Of a stretch of 64,000 nt of DNA, positions 1 through 13,125 are shown piece after piece (within the stretch, counting starts at the first letter, position 1; each line of letters begins with the position of its first letter). The notes beneath the pieces are model-generated. The model saw nothing but the letters and a program-made list of their open reading frames with translations, had not been told where the DNA came from and did no database searches. The DNA comes from Macrolepiota albuminosa. Its lineage: Eukaryota; Basidiomycota; Agaricomycetes; Agaricales; Agaricaceae. The position numbers were made by a program, and so were the translations under genes. Location of the stretch: the NCBI GenBank assembly GCA_027475525.1, contig JAMWFC010000051.1, positions 434,001 to 498,000 on the forward strand. Direction: 5' to 3'.

Positions 1-270
1 GTATGACTTTCTATTGTATTGGGAAAACTTTATAATAATCTGTATGCTTTTGGTGGTGCAGCTGGCGCTGCAGATATCAGTGTCAATTGGGCATGGAGCA
101 CGAGGGATCCTAGAGTGTTTGCAAGTAGCTTTTAGAATGGTGCCATGCTATATCATACATTTACTGGCCTAGTAGCATTTTATAGCGGAGCATTTTATCA
201 TATACCTTATTACAAGCTTTCAACCTAAAGCACCACCTTCTTATGCACCTCCTGCTTAATCAATGCCACT
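1..270 (+). other. Unidentified coding remnant at left edge
   Basis: One plus-strand frame reads as plausible protein, rich in Ala, Gly, Tyr and Phe, ending in a proline-rich tail near 240-260. It has an in-frame stop around 137. The stretch opens at the window edge, so the gene's start is outside. I do not recognise the family. From 270 to 1080 the DNA is AT-rich and I see no gene, RNA or repeat that I can support. Confidence 0.2.
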
Positions 271-1079
271 GTCCTAGAGTTAGGATATCAATAAACAGAA
301 AAGCGAGCTGTGCAGATCTGCAAAGTCACTATGATATTATTTGACTATGACAGCTTCATTTGTGTCATACTCAGCAAGGTCCTGAACGTGACTATGCCAA
401 CCTCTACTGCGTCATACAGCTATCTTATATATGCACAAATAAAGAATTACATGCTTTTACAATAGTATAATATCATAAACATGACATTTTCCATTTTTTT
501 TGAGAAAGTTGTGTTTGGCCATGAGTTAAAGCTCTATTCAACATGTAGATACACATAATCATTGTTTATTGCTCTTCAACAATCAGTGATTGTTTAACAT
601 CTATGCAGAGTATATAAACATGAGTCCTTGCCTTTTCATTTCTCTGTTTTCCAGTACTCTGAAATAGCCTCCACAGAGGTACCTCCAGTGTAATATCCAG
701 GGTGTAGTAGCTCTGGAATCTAGATGCAGCACTGGTATTTACAGCTTGTATCTATCCTTAAGATGTTATAAATTGCTCAAAATACTTATATAGTTAGCAA
801 TATATTGAATTCTTGAATAATAAGACTTTTTTTTATATTATTGCATTTATTCATTGAATTATTTTTAGAGCGTTATAAATACTATTCTTCCTATTTCTCT
901 AAATATATTATGTGCAGCTTATATAGAGCTTGAATGCATGATCAATGTTGCATTGTGTACTCAATAAGGAGATGCTACTTGACTAAAAAAATATCGAGAT
1001 GATTGTTTTAAACTATTGCAGTTGACTTAACAGGTACATTTTTCCTCATGAAGAATATCTTACTTTGCAAGAAAGTGTG

Positions 1080-2560
1080 AGATAAATAATTAATTATCTA
1101 GATGAAGCCATATATCAATTCTTCAATTTTTCTGATTATGAATTTGGACCCATCACCATTCAAACTCTTTTTGAACTATTTAAAAGACCTCGCATCAATA
1201 TTAACCCTACTCTTTTGAGTATTGCTCTTGATCTTTATAGTTCTATTCAATATCTTTCACTGTTACATACGGACTATACCTCAAAGAGCTCTTAAACTTA
1301 GTATCATTAATCCAGATCATCCAGTTTATGTTGACTATAAAGATGATGATGGCATAATCATATAGATTTATTGATCTTCTGCATCAGCCACCTCTGACAT
1401 TTCTAACCAAGAACTTAATGACATCATGTTATATATTTTTGCTTGCTTCTTAACCTTTGAACATCATATGATCAATAGGCATCCTTGACATTTTAGTCAT
1501 CGTATTCCTTAAAATCGTCTTGAGTCTTCTTATTGTTGTGTTCATGATGCTGCTACAAATGTTTTTGAAACCCGTTGTATTCAACAACAAATATATAGTG
1601 TTTCTGATCCAAATTCTTTTTGACATCATAATAGCTAACATGGCAAGTTTTTTTAAGTTATTCTTACATCGCAATATTAATGTTTTTGATTTAATATAAG
1701 TCTTATTCAATGGAGGATAGTATTTCATGCTTTTATTAATAGCTTTTCTTGATTTATTACTGCTATTTGAGCAAGTAATAACAATCATGCAAGAACAGTC
1801 TTCTAAGTTTTTTTTGATGCAATTGCTGTGCATAAAATTCCTAGTTGTATTTATAGTGATCATAGCATAGAGAATCTTTTAGTTGCTCAATATATAGAGG
1901 AATTACGAGATGTAGAACAAAGATCTTATATTTTGGACAGGTATGAATTTTTTGAATTTTGTTTTCACTCTTAATTGATTAATTCAACAGAAGTGTACAT
2001 AATATTCACATTGAACATCTTTGACAAGATTTAACTTTGGGCTTGAATGTTAAATAGAAATTTTTTTTTCAAAGTCTTAAACAATACAATGGCCTCAATC
2101 CTGATTTCGATGCACATATCTGGTTGCTTCATTTTCTCTTTCTCAATAGCATTAATCAAAATGCACTCAATTGGGCCAACACTTGAAATGAACATGTTAT
2201 TAGTATTTGAGGTAAATAACAAAGAAGTCCAAAAGATATGTTTGTATTTAGCATAATTGAGCAAGAAATTCATGAAATGAATACAAAGAATGCTGATGAT
2301 CTTGTTAATATTAATAGTTACAGATCAATTGAGCCGATTATGAAAATTTGACATATCACAACTATTACTTTGCTAATAATGCACCAGATTATAATAGTGA
2401 AAATTCTTTTATAATGCATCAGCCTTCTTATTTACCCCACATTAAAGTTGAAGAAATATCCTCTCCTTTTGATGAAGCTACTTTTATTACTTTTCAACTT
2501 TGTCTAGAAAATCTTCCTTGCTATTATGCCAATAATATGGATGAATAAAGATTACTTTGG
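1080..2560 (+). pseudogene. Decayed integrase-core (DDE) domain gene
   Basis: Pieces in shifting frames match the integrase-core family common in Agaricomycetes (related to transposase/retroviral integrase folds). Around 1850-1940 the frame reads SDHSIENLLVAQYIEELRD, which fits the second catalytic Asp and the downstream Glu. A likely intron (GTATGAATT at about 1940 to an AG near 1991) precedes SVHNIHIEHL. At 2090-2260 the frame continues as NPDFDAHIWLLHFLFLNS and RSPKDMFVF, both typical of the family's C-terminal half. The expected first Asp region near 1615 reads HHN, an Asp-to-Asn change. A conserved Trp is TAG, and several frameshifts are present. Most lesions look like C-to-T or G-to-A changes. 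It is a dead gene, probably of transposon origin. The family is recalled from sequence pattern, not from a search. Confidence 0.6.
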
Positions 2561-3589
2561 ATATTAGCTCTTGCTATATGTAATGAATTGTTCAATAATA
2601 TACATTAAACAATCATTGCATGCAAAATATTTTAATGACAAGTACAGTTATTGAGCGACGTATTAATCACAGTATTAAAGTGCACAATTAATAGCAATAA
2701 GTATTAGAGTGTTGCATATGTTTTTTGAGCATTATTGATGCAGAGTAAAGTATGATGTATGTCATGATCAAAGAGTGTTGTAATGTAAGTATTAATTTAT
2801 TAATGTATGAGTGCAAAAAATTAGTATTAAGAACATAAATATCTCTAGTGCATGTATGAAAAATGCAAATAATCTGAGAGGAGGCCTAAAATTGCTGTCA
2901 GATTTATTAAAAATAAGTGATTATCACATATTAGTTGTACTGCAGTATTTGAAAAGCTGGTCGATAACTCTTGAATGAAACTGAACTAAAAAAAAAAGTC
3001 AGATACATAAAGTTCATTCAAACAAGAAAAATAAATACTGTTATTTGCCAAGCATTGTTTGTAAAAGAAGAAAGCTCACTGCTAGTAAAAAGATAGACAA
3101 ATATCAAATTGCATTTCTGCAGTAATTAAGCCATCTGAAAATACCTAATACCTTTGAGATATTGAGAAAAATAATTGTAAAAGCGATTTGAAAAATCTTT
3201 ATTAAAAGAGTTGACATAAATATATTCAAGGACTTGTTTAACAGTTTTGATTTTAAGTAAGAATAATTTGATAAGAAGAAGTTTAGAGATTATAAGATTT
3301 TCTATTGACTATTAAAAATTTATGGAGATTGTAAGATTTCCTATTGACTATTAAAAAATGTAAGAAACAAGAAAATAAAAAAGATATGAATATGTCACTT
3401 TGATAAAACTTAAATCTGATATAATTTTTATATCAAAACCTTCTCAGAAAGCTTGAATCTTTTTTAAGTTATCAACTTTAAAATTAGGTGTAGTGAGCAA
3501 GAAGACATTGTTAAATAAAGCCATAGTATAATAATCAAGCTCAGATCCAGCAAGTCTATGGAGTTTGGCAAGCTAGCATAAACTAAATT
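2561..3589. other. AT-rich spacer, no gene seen
   Basis: This is low-complexity, A/T-rich DNA between two decayed coding regions. A short near-duplicate occurs around 3290-3360 (the phrase 'tctattgactattaaaaa' twice). No convincing ORF, RNA gene or transposon terminus is visible. Confidence 0.4.
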
Positions 3590-6500
3590 ATTTATAAATT
3601 TAAATATATATATCAAAACTTACTGTAGCAGAACTAAGATGATTTATTATTATCTGCAAAACTTTTGATTGCCTATCATGAGTATCCAGAGGAGTATCAG
3701 AATTGACTGGCCAAGATTTGAGTTTGGTATCAAGTTCTGGATTAATTTCAGTTACAAATTCTAGATCTTTAATAGCAGAAGATCCAAGAATAATAACCAA
3801 AAGAAACTAAGATAATATCAGAAAAGGAGTCATATTTATCCAGTAAATATGTAATGCTGCTAGTATGCCATATGCTTTTGCATAAGCAAAATGCAAACTG
3901 GAGAGATTACTAGGACTGAGACATCATATGTAATATTTAAATTTGTCAAAGGATTTGAAGTAGCAAGAGTTATATTCTGTTAAGTAAGTGCTGTTTTTAG
4001 AACAGCATGTTTAACTCCTTCACTAGTTTCTTGCCCACTCAAACATAAGAATTAGTTAGATATAATAAGATTTATAATTAAATAACTTATATTTTCTAAG
4101 TGCATAACTTTGTTAAAAGATGCTTGAAAGCAAATATATGAACAATAACACTATTTTTCAGATTAAGAGGAATAGAGTCATCATAATGAGAAATCAGAGT
4201 TGCAACAAGTGCTTTGGCAGCAGCAAGTTCAGTTGGAGCTTCAACAGATAAACAATTCGAATCTGCATGTCTGCTATGACATATAGCTTCTAACTGGATA
4301 TAACTTCTCCATGCTGCTGCATTTGCATGTGCTAGCTAAAGTCATGAATTAATGTGAAAAGCTGGAGCAGAAACAGATGCAGATGTAGGTGTAAATATAG
4401 ATAATAACGATCCTGCAATAAATAGAAAAGCAGTATGATTGGAGATATTTAATGAAAAAGACAATAGTGGCGGCATGGAAAAATCTCAAAGATTGACTAT
4501 GAGAGTTTGAAGTTGAAAGATATCTGCTACTTCAGGAAGCTATAAATTTATATTAAAAAGATATAAAAAATTTTTGCGAAAAAAAATGCATTTATATCTT
4601 TTTTATTGGACAAGTCATTTCGATTATTTAGTGGAGTACTTGGAGCAGAAATAATTGTAAATTGTAGTATGGCATTTCCAGAATATCTAAAATGATATAA
4701 AATTTGAATATCTTGTAACTTGTTGATATTATTAGTTTAAAAGTTGAAAAGAATATGTTCAGCAAAGCATGTATGAGATTCTGTTGAATAAGCTGAAAAG
4801 CATCATATGTCAATCCTTAAGTTTCTATAGTTTACATTAAATATAAACAAAATATTAAAGTATAATTACTCATTCTAAAATAAAAGATTGACATTTTTTG
4901 TGAGATGTTTGATGCATTTTGCAACTTTGATCAAATTGCTTGAACCAAATCAAAGCCAGAAACAGTAAGTCAATGTGAGGTGAAGTGATCAACAAGGTGA
5001 TTATAAATGAGTATTCATAGCAAGTCTGAAAAATTAGCTGGATGTATAAAAGACATCATAAGTTGATGTTGCTCTAATTGAGCTAATAAGTCAGGAAGCC
5101 AATTTGAATGAATGCATATCTCAGGATAGTGACTATGCATAATTTCACTATCACTAAATAGAGTAGAGGGCTTATATTAACTAAATTCAATATTATATTT
5201 GTATGATAGTAGAAGTTTATATACACTATAAAGCAGAACTGCAATTATATATTAATTTTGTTGTGAAACAGAAACTGTAGTAGTCAATGATCATAAAACA
5301 TGACTACTGATATTTGCTATATATACAGAGTATAGATGGTGACTGAGCTCTGAAGCACGCAGAACACTTAAATATCTTCCTTGCATAGAACTATATACAG
5401 GCTAAGTAGCAGCACTTAAAGCTGCATGCTATATATGTCGATCATTTGTAGATAAGCCAAAAACTGCAGAAACAGGAGGATTCCATAAAGTAATAGAAGA
5501 TGCAGTCGATATTACAAAGTTTTGAACAGAAAATGTATTCCTGAAATCTATATAAGTTTTTTTAAACAAATTATCATATAAAAAGACTTATGGAATATAA
5601 GTATGTTGAAACCAACTACTTTAACAATTTTGATATGAAGTATCAACCATTCAATTGCCTGATGGCTATAAAAGCTGTCAAACAGCGCACTTATAATAAC
5701 TAAGAGAAGATATCTTAGTAAATCTTAGGCATATACCAAGGCGGCCTCTTAGTGGAGGATTTATATGAGCTGCAACCACATAATCTTTATAATGGTGGTG
5801 CCATCAACAAATATGTGGCTAAAAATAAAGTTTTTTATTATTATAATAACAAGTAGAGCCAGAAAAAAACATATTAATTGTTGCTGAAAATATATGCATT
5901 GACAGCCAAGATGCTGGCATGCCTCTCTAGATGGAAAATCCATAGTGGCACAATATCTGGCTGAATGATAAAATTATGGTAGAAAAAAAGAGGAAAAAAT
6001 AATGTCTTATCATTTTGCCACAAAAGATATCAGCTGACTGAAAAACCTATCATGTGCTGATTTGAGTACATGCTATTACAATTGGCTGAGAAGAGTAGCA
6101 GAATCAAGCAGTCAAAAACGATCTGCGCATCTTCTAAGTTGAAGTTGAAATTGAAAGGAAGTCACATGTTGAAAGTTGAAGACAATGTTAATGTTGATCA
6201 CAATAATGTTTTAAAGGCATTCTGTGGCTGCAATGCCCGCTTACATATAAAAGTTTTGTAAAGTTGGTTCGCAGTACTAAACTTTATGTCAGACATTACT
6301 ATATAACTCCTCAATATACATTTGTTTGCTCAACCTTTATTGCAGAGCAAAGCTTCTTATGTCTCTGTTATCAAAAAAAGGTCTTTGACTGCCAAATCAG
6401 AAAGACACAGCACTCCAACAGGCCTCAATAGATATTTTATAAACGACTAGGACAGAATTTAAATTGGGCTAAGATAATAGACACTCGAGTCATCTGAATT

Positions 6501-7150
6501 ACTTTTTATCCTGCAATCATCCTACTGATACAACGATTTGCCTATTACAATTAATCATATTTGATTATGCAGCCTGAGCAAGTCCAAATACAAGAATTGT
6601 TGGCCAGGACCAACTGTATGAGCGGCCTTCAATTTCATTATATTCACTGTGCTTACATTGAAAGGTCTATCTGTTTTACCAACTGTAGTCAGATGGAAGA
6701 AAGGTAGAGGATCAGAGAGAATTTAATGTATTGGGATTACTTGTATCTGCTCCACTGTATTGACAAGAGGTGATATATCAGAATGGAAAATAATACAATG
6801 TAGCAAAATTTATAGATAGGTATTGGAAATTTCGTGCCCAAGTGACAACAATATACTTGTTGTCATACTGCCCACAAGCATTGAAGGCAACATCTGATAA
6901 AGTCCAAATAATTGGACCTAAAGAATGTGGCTGAATATTTACTGACTTCATACCACGTTCCTATGCAAAGCTGAAAAAACAGCCATACATGGTATATCTC
7001 CAGCAAAGAACATTAGGATAACAAACTTACCCCTGTGCCGCACACACCGATGCACTGATTTTACCTCTACCAGTGAGGAGACTGATTAACAGAATGAGTA
7101 ATGTTGTGATATTAGCACACAAAGTGAACATTATCGTTAATTTTCTATTC
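3590..7150 (-). pseudogene. Unidentified degraded coding region, minus strand
   Basis: Several minus-strand stretches look like real protein broken by stops. About 7150-6880 includes VNIQPHSLGPIIWTLSDVAF followed by a segment starting NACGQYDNKYIVV. About 5560-5330 has a Ser/Thr-rich stretch. About 5150-5020 contains HYPEICIHSNWLPDLLAQLE. About 4330-4130 has a long open segment including EAPTELAAAKALVATLISHY. About 3800-3600 is a 60-residue open frame. Their common orientation suggests one or two large genes now decayed, with stop codons mostly at TAA/TAG positions compatible with C-to-T decay. I do not recognise the family. It could be part of a transposon related to the integrase relic at 1080-2560, or a dead member of a lineage-specific gene family. 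Confidence 0.35.
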
Positions 7151-7347
7151 TGCACAGCAGATGTGCCACAACTTGGATAGTCAGAGGAAGTCATTGCCGT
7201 CCTGCAGTTAGGACAAAAGTGAAGCAGAAAGCAAAAAGAAAATCTTGGAGGTGGAAAACTATGCTAGAAGAGCAATAGCAAATCTTTAGAGTAAGAAAGA
7301 CTGTGAACCTGATGATTTACATAGGGCTTCTGGAATCTTCAATCCGC

Positions 7348-8415
7348 TGATAGGCTTCTACTCGGACTGAGCGCATCAAGAGGCACACAACAGGCCTACA
7401 GACACAGGCCATACTCAAGATTTTAGCGATTCTCTTGGACACAGGAAACCCCGGATCTTAGTACTCAATTATAAGCGCTGGTTAGCAGTCTAAACTACCA
7501 CTACTAAGCCTTCAGCATATACCATTTATTGACCTTGGAGGATTAGGAGACCAAGGACTCAGAGTGCTAGCACAACAGCGAGAACACGATTTTGACCAAA
7601 CTCTGATCAGTTTCATACAGGGGTTAGCATTAGGCGCTGTCATTGGACAAAGCACCTTAATCAGAAGTCTAAAAAATCAGCAGCGACAGAACAGGATATA
7701 CTCTAGCCTGACACTCTATTCATCAAAAATTGATACCAGATTTAGCGCCAGCAGCAGAACTCATGGCGTCTGTCGAGAATTTTCTGACCATACCCCACCA
7801 AGGCCTGGTCAATCAGAATTACACTAAAAAGTGAGCAGACTCCTACAAAGTTTAAATCAGTTTAGAGTTGCCGTGGCCAATAGGCTATGACACCATTGGT
7901 CGCCGTTGCCCTATATGTACCAGTCGCTGTTGACAGGTCACCGTTAGCTACAACCATGAGGAGAGGCGCTGATTGGTAGCGCCGCTAATAGACTTATTTT
8001 AAAAATATAGTAGCGCATAGTATAAAAGATAGCTACTCTGGATGTACATAGCAACGAATCGTAATCTCTTGAGCACCCAAGTTACACTTAGCATTCAAAT
8101 TGCACTAGCTTGCTCGGACTTCATCACTAAGTTGGGTGCTAGCCTCGTTTATCTCGTCTTCGTCGTTTATGGTGCCACCTATAGGCACACTACACTGCGC
8201 TACTCGTCTTTTCTTCTATAACTTTGTGTAAACTACAACGCTTACCGTTTGCCAGGTAGCACATGAGGCGCTATCATCTAGCACATCATTTTATTACCTT
8301 TGCCCAAGCACACCGGGACTCTGTCGGGACTCCTCATAACTATGCACACCAAGCGCTGAAGATGGCGTTGTACTGCGTATACGTCCAGTGCACCCAACCA
8401 CAGTTGGCATCATCA
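7348..8415 (+). repeat. Solo LTR of the E1 Ty3/gypsy family
   Basis: About 1068 bp, alignable end to end by eye with the LTRs of E1 (reverse complement of 29826-30895) but clearly diverged. It starts TGATAGG and ends ATCATCA. The flanking 4 bp are CCGC (7344-7347) and CTGC (8416-8419), a TSD with one C/T difference. No internal retrotransposon sequence adjoins it, so it is a solo LTR left by LTR-LTR recombination. Small ORFs inside it are not genes. The 248 bp that separate it from the next solo LTR (8416-8663) hold no recognised feature. Confidence 0.85.
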
Positions 8416-8663
8416 CTGCTATGTAATCAGGAGAAACAATGAAACTTGTTTGACAAACAACTACGTGCTGTGTAATGCACAGTGTGAAACAGGAGCACTT
8501 ATTTGATGCAGATAATGCTGTTAAACATGCATTTGGAATATTGTAATTCCATACCCACACAGTTCTCATGGAGACCAGGTTGAAGAGGAAAACTAAAGTT
8601 GATCTATATATGTACATAATAGAATAAAATACATGTCTCTTGGACTAGAAGAGAGAAGGGCGT

Positions 8664-9699
8664 TGATGACACCAACTGTGGTTGGGTGCACTGGACGTAT
8701 ACGCAGTACAACGCCATCTCCAGCGCCTGGCATGCGGGTTTGTGAGGAGTTCCAGCAGGGTTTCGGTGTGCTCGAGCAAAGGTGATAGGGCGATGTGCTA
8801 TATAATAGCGCCTTGGGTGCTACGTGGTAAGTGTCGTAGTTTAGGAGAAGTTATAGAGAATAAAATAAATAGCACAGCATAGTGTGCCTGTAGGTGGCAC
8901 TGTAAATGACGAAGACAAGATAGATAAAGCTAGCGCTAAACTTAGTAACAAAGTCAGGCAATACTAGCGCGATTTGAATGCTAAGTGTAACTCGGTGCTC
9001 AAGAGGTTACAATTCGTTGCTATATACATGGCAAGTAGCTAGTTTTTATACTATGCGCTATAGTATTTCCAAAATAAGTCCATTAACAGCGCTACCAATT
9101 AGCGCCTCTCCTTGTAGTTGTAGCTAATGGCTACCTGTCAACGGCAACCTGCAGCACATGAGTGACGGCGACCAATAGCAACTCTAAAACTATTTAGAAA
9201 TAATACAAATTTGCTCACTTTTTAATGTAATTTAATTGGCCATGCCATCCTGGGATATGGTCAGAGAATCCTCGACAGACGCCGTGAGCGCTAATCCTGG
9301 CGCTAACATTGTACCATCTTTTGATAGATTTAAATGTTGGGTCTGCGTGTATTCTGTCTCATCGTCATTGATTCCTTTAGACTTCTGATTGAAGCGTCTT
9401 GGTGATTGACAGTGCCAATTGCTAACTCCTTTCAGTATTGATCGGGGTTTGATTAGAATCAACTTCCCTCCATTGTGCTAGTACTATGAGTTCTAAGCCT
9501 CCTTGGTCTTCAAAATAAATGAGTGGAGTGTGCTGAGGGGCTGCTACTGGTGTTTAAGATGAATGGATAAGTCTTGCCATAGAGCGCCAGTGCTAGGGCT
9601 GCTCTGTACTCCAAGCTGGTCGCTAGAGTCTCCAGTGTGTCAAGTGTTGGTCGACCTATAATGTCCCTTGATGCGCTCAGTCTGAGTAGAAGCCTATCA
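8664..9699 (-). repeat. Second solo LTR of the E1 family, inverted
   Basis: About 1036 bp, reading on the plus strand like the E1 LTR copies at 16741 and 29826 (starts TGATGACACC, ends AGCCTATCA), so element sense is minus. Flanks are GCGT (8660-8663) and GCAT (9700-9703), a 4-bp TSD with one transition. It lies in inverted orientation to the solo LTR at 7348-8415. It is more diverged from the E1 LTRs than they are from each other, so it is an older insertion. Confidence 0.85.
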
Positions 9700-9899
9700 G
9701 CATTATCAGACTCGAGGTGCTACAAGTTACGTGATGCCAGCTAAAACCACCAACAATAAAAAAAAAAGAGAAAAAGAAAACAATCAGCGATGATAGTGAG
9801 TACAATTAGAATTGAGTGATCATGATGGAGGCATATTAGTCTGAATCAGATGGGGAGTGGTGATTAGATAAGAAGTCATGAAAAGTAACAAAGTAAGAG

Positions 9900-12470
9900 C
9901 AGAAGAACTATACGCTACTTAGTTCATGAGAAGGACTGAGCAACACCAGGTTGCTGAAGTTCTGCAGGCAGTCTTTGTTCAGTAACAATCTTATAAATAC
10001 TCAAGTATATGTTGCCAAGCTTCTGGCATATCCTAATCACAATACAAATAAGAGTGGAAACATGTTCATAGAGAGAGAAAACATACAAAAAACTGACTGG
10101 TAATAGAATTGAACCTGACATGCTGATAATGTACAAATTCCCATAGATGACTGATCTCTCTGCTAAAAGATATTATCCATGGAGAAATGGCATTGTGCTA
10201 CATATATACTTCTTCAGCCACTCAGAAGAAAAGGGAATATCACTTGCCTGCTTTTATGTAGATGCACAATTGCCGAGATTTAATGACTTTGGCCTTTGTG
10301 ATGTTGTCTAGGTTGATCACTTGGCCTACAGGAGAGGAAGCGCCCTATATATAATGCAATGTATCAGTCAAACGTATGTCAAATGAGGCAGTACATCAAA
10401 GAATTGATCACTGCAATCATTTCCCTGAGAAACCAAGTCATTCACAATTTAAACTTGAGAAGTCAAAGATGTGTACTCTGATGATAGACTTGTTGGTGGA
10501 ACAGAGGTTGAAATAGAGAAACAAAGGCAAGATAGATCTAACTGTTGGCAGTGAAAGATAGCAATACTATTCACTGGGAGGTATCTCCCACACACAGCAC
10601 ATGTCACACAGCATAGAGCATCACTAGATGTTGCTGTTTTAAATGAATCTGCCAAGTAATCTTTTTGGGACTGCAACATCAACAGAGGCCATTCCTGCTT
10701 AGCATTGAACAAATAAGCATTTGATGCAATAGATTCAGATGAGGAAGTCAGTTAGGGTTGAGGCGGTGCTTGTGCAAAATTACAATGCTATTTAAGTATA
10801 TCTTGTAAAGAAGACAAAGATTTATTTGTATAATAAAAGATTCTGAGAACAGAAAGCAAAGTGCATGCAATTTACAAACAATGTACATCTGGAGATCAGT
10901 GGGAAGAATATTAGAAATAGCAGGAGAAACCGCCTGACACAACGAGAGACATGCTGAATTTTTCTGAGAATAGACACAGAGACTGTGTAATGTATGTTTG
11001 ACAACAACATCAAGAACAGATATGCTGTTACTAGCAGCAGATATGCCGTGACCAGCAGCAATCCATAAGACATCAAAGCAGGAGAACTGATGGAACATAG
11101 TCAAAAATGAGGGCAACAGTTTGTTAGTGTATTTTGAAAATTTTGTCAAAAAATTAACAAGCAACACACAGCTGTTGGGAAGACAGTTGAGTCCCAATGC
11201 CTTGCATAAAACACAAATTTTGGCTATAGGGGTCATTTCATTGTAAGCATGACTAATAACGGTTTCTAATAAATCAAGTTGTAAACAATGCGGAAATTCC
11301 AAATCTATATGAGCTGAGCAATCTGAACCATAGGACACAGCACAGAGGCCATTTAATAAATAGTGAATTAGAATACATTGAGCAGCAGTAACAGTTGTTT
11401 GTTTTAATAAACTATGATGGGCAAGCATCTCCTGCAACAAATCAAAACTAAATAATGACAATACATATGCAGAGGATCCAAAACTGGAAAATAGTATTTC
11501 CATAGTTTTTAATACAAATGACACAGTACAGTTAGAAACGGACTGAGGAAAAACAAGAGCCTGACATGGAGATGGTGACAAATATAAGGCAGGAAGGCTA
11601 GAACCTGAAAATGAGTAAGTCAGGAAAAAAGAAAAGAATAGGATAAACTATTTAAACAGAGAAGAGAAAGGAAAAAAACAGAGTTGAGCGAGAACAGATA
11701 TCAACTGATGCAATATTGAGCAATATTGAGTGAACCAATCAATACCAAAGATGACAAGAAAATTATCAGCAAAAACGGAAAAAGTGATGGGGCACGAGAA
11801 TGCTATATGAAGATGGTACAAAGTGACAAGCAGAACTGGCTGCTGACCAAACAAAGGGAAAAGACCCAGACTATGAAGAATGGCTAAAGAAACAGTGCTT
11901 GCGTTGCAATTGAAAACAGCAGGTACAGTAGCGGAGCCCAAGAGAATGCTCATGCTCGTAGACAAAATAATAAGACAGTGAGCAAGAGGGAACAGAAAGG
12001 AAAGTAAACACAAAAGTGGAATCATGAAAAATGTTAATTATAAACCTTGTCAGAACAAGACTGGAAATGCGGCAGAGACTAAAACCAGTAATTATACATG
12101 TAAACTATTTTATACATGATCAAATATAAAACTTGAAAAATGTGCACTATTGTTTGCACACCATACAGTGTTCTGGCATTCCTTTTCACACATGATAAAT
12201 AAAGTTGAATTACAGAATACCACAAAATTTTGGAGACATTCTGAGTATACAGAAAGTTTCTAAAGTATCTCTACTTTTGACATTTGCAGATATATTAATT
12301 TTAACGTAGAAGTAAGTACCATAAAATAGTTGAATTTTGAAGACATCCCCAAAATGACGAAAATGATTTCTTTTCCCAGATGCATCACATGTGACACATC
12401 GTGGCCTGGAGTTTAGAATTAGCAGCTTGACAATGTTTGATTTTTTTGACATGTTCTGAGAGCGCACGCC
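9900..12470 (-). pseudogene. Probable Helitron-type N-terminal remnant
   Basis: A minus-strand series of open segments. A 277-residue frame (11581-10748) contains helical, Leu/Ser/Cys-rich units such as ICVLCKALGLNCLPNS followed by DVLWIAAGHGISAASNS, resembling the SAP-like repeats at the N-terminus of Agaricomycete Helitron proteins. Downstream (10712-10449) is ATSSDALCCVTCAVCGRYL, resembling the CAVCG zinc-binding region of those proteins. Upstream (12025-11648) a segment with FGIDWFTQYC looks like a decayed retropepsin-like fold, and 12467-12210 has a CVTC pair. No replication-initiator or helicase domain is visible, so at most this is a 5' fragment. Family assignment is from memory of patterns and is tentative. 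Confidence 0.4.
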
Positions 12471-13120
12471 CAGTCATTCTGTTGTAAGAATGCCAAATCC
12501 AGAAAGAAGTATGTGTCCAAGAGCTCGAAAGGAGGTGAGTTTGTCTGTTGATCATCTTATGCATGAGAGTTGATCAACATAAATGTTACACTGATTCCCT
12601 CAATCTCTTCAACTATGTGTTTCTCCTCCATTTCTTATCCATTTGGCTTGTCGTAGTGACTAAAATCATGTAAAAAGATGTCAGCAAGATAATTAGCTAC
12701 TTTTAAGGACAGTCTCTGTGCTCTTTAATATACAGATTACAAATTACATTTTTAGATTTGTCATTTTTTGACTTTTCACACCTTGTTCATCTACTCATTC
12801 TATCAAATTGTTGAGGATTGCTCTAAAACTTCTAAAACTTGTACAGTACATAGTAATAGTGCATATTTAGGTGTTCTGTAACTTTGAAGGCAATCTGTCA
12901 AGAATTGCACATGTTGTTTCTCTATGACTGGGAAAAGGAATACCTATGGGAAAAAGAGTGCTGGAACACTGTAAAAACCTACTACTAAAGTAGCAGGAAT
13001 TTTGTTCAAAGAGTCCCCTCATACCTGAGTGATACAACAGCTTTATTGCAGTAAATTTGAGATCATAATTACAATGACAGAATTATTGTGCAAAAATCTG
13101 TTTATTGACAGGATTTATGC
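12471..13120. other. Spacer left of the copia element, no gene seen
   Basis: AT-rich DNA with no ORF of interest, no RNA gene and no recognised repeat. It ends with AATTT at 13121-13125, the left TSD of the copia element. Confidence 0.4.
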
Positions 13121-13125
13121 AATTT

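Noticed and set aside
1450..1863. 137-codon minus ORF
   Set aside because: Antisense to the integrase-core relic, which has recognisable motifs on the plus strand. Its composition is low-information.
9232..9462. ORFs inside the LTRs (also 7564-7827, 17419-17625, 30431-30637)
   Set aside because: They lie wholly within LTR copies, differ between copies, and have no recognisable features.
10822..11076. 84-codon hydrophobic minus ORF
   Set aside because: Overlaps the longer 277-codon frame of the Helitron-like remnant in another frame. Its hydrophobicity is an AT-rich by-product.
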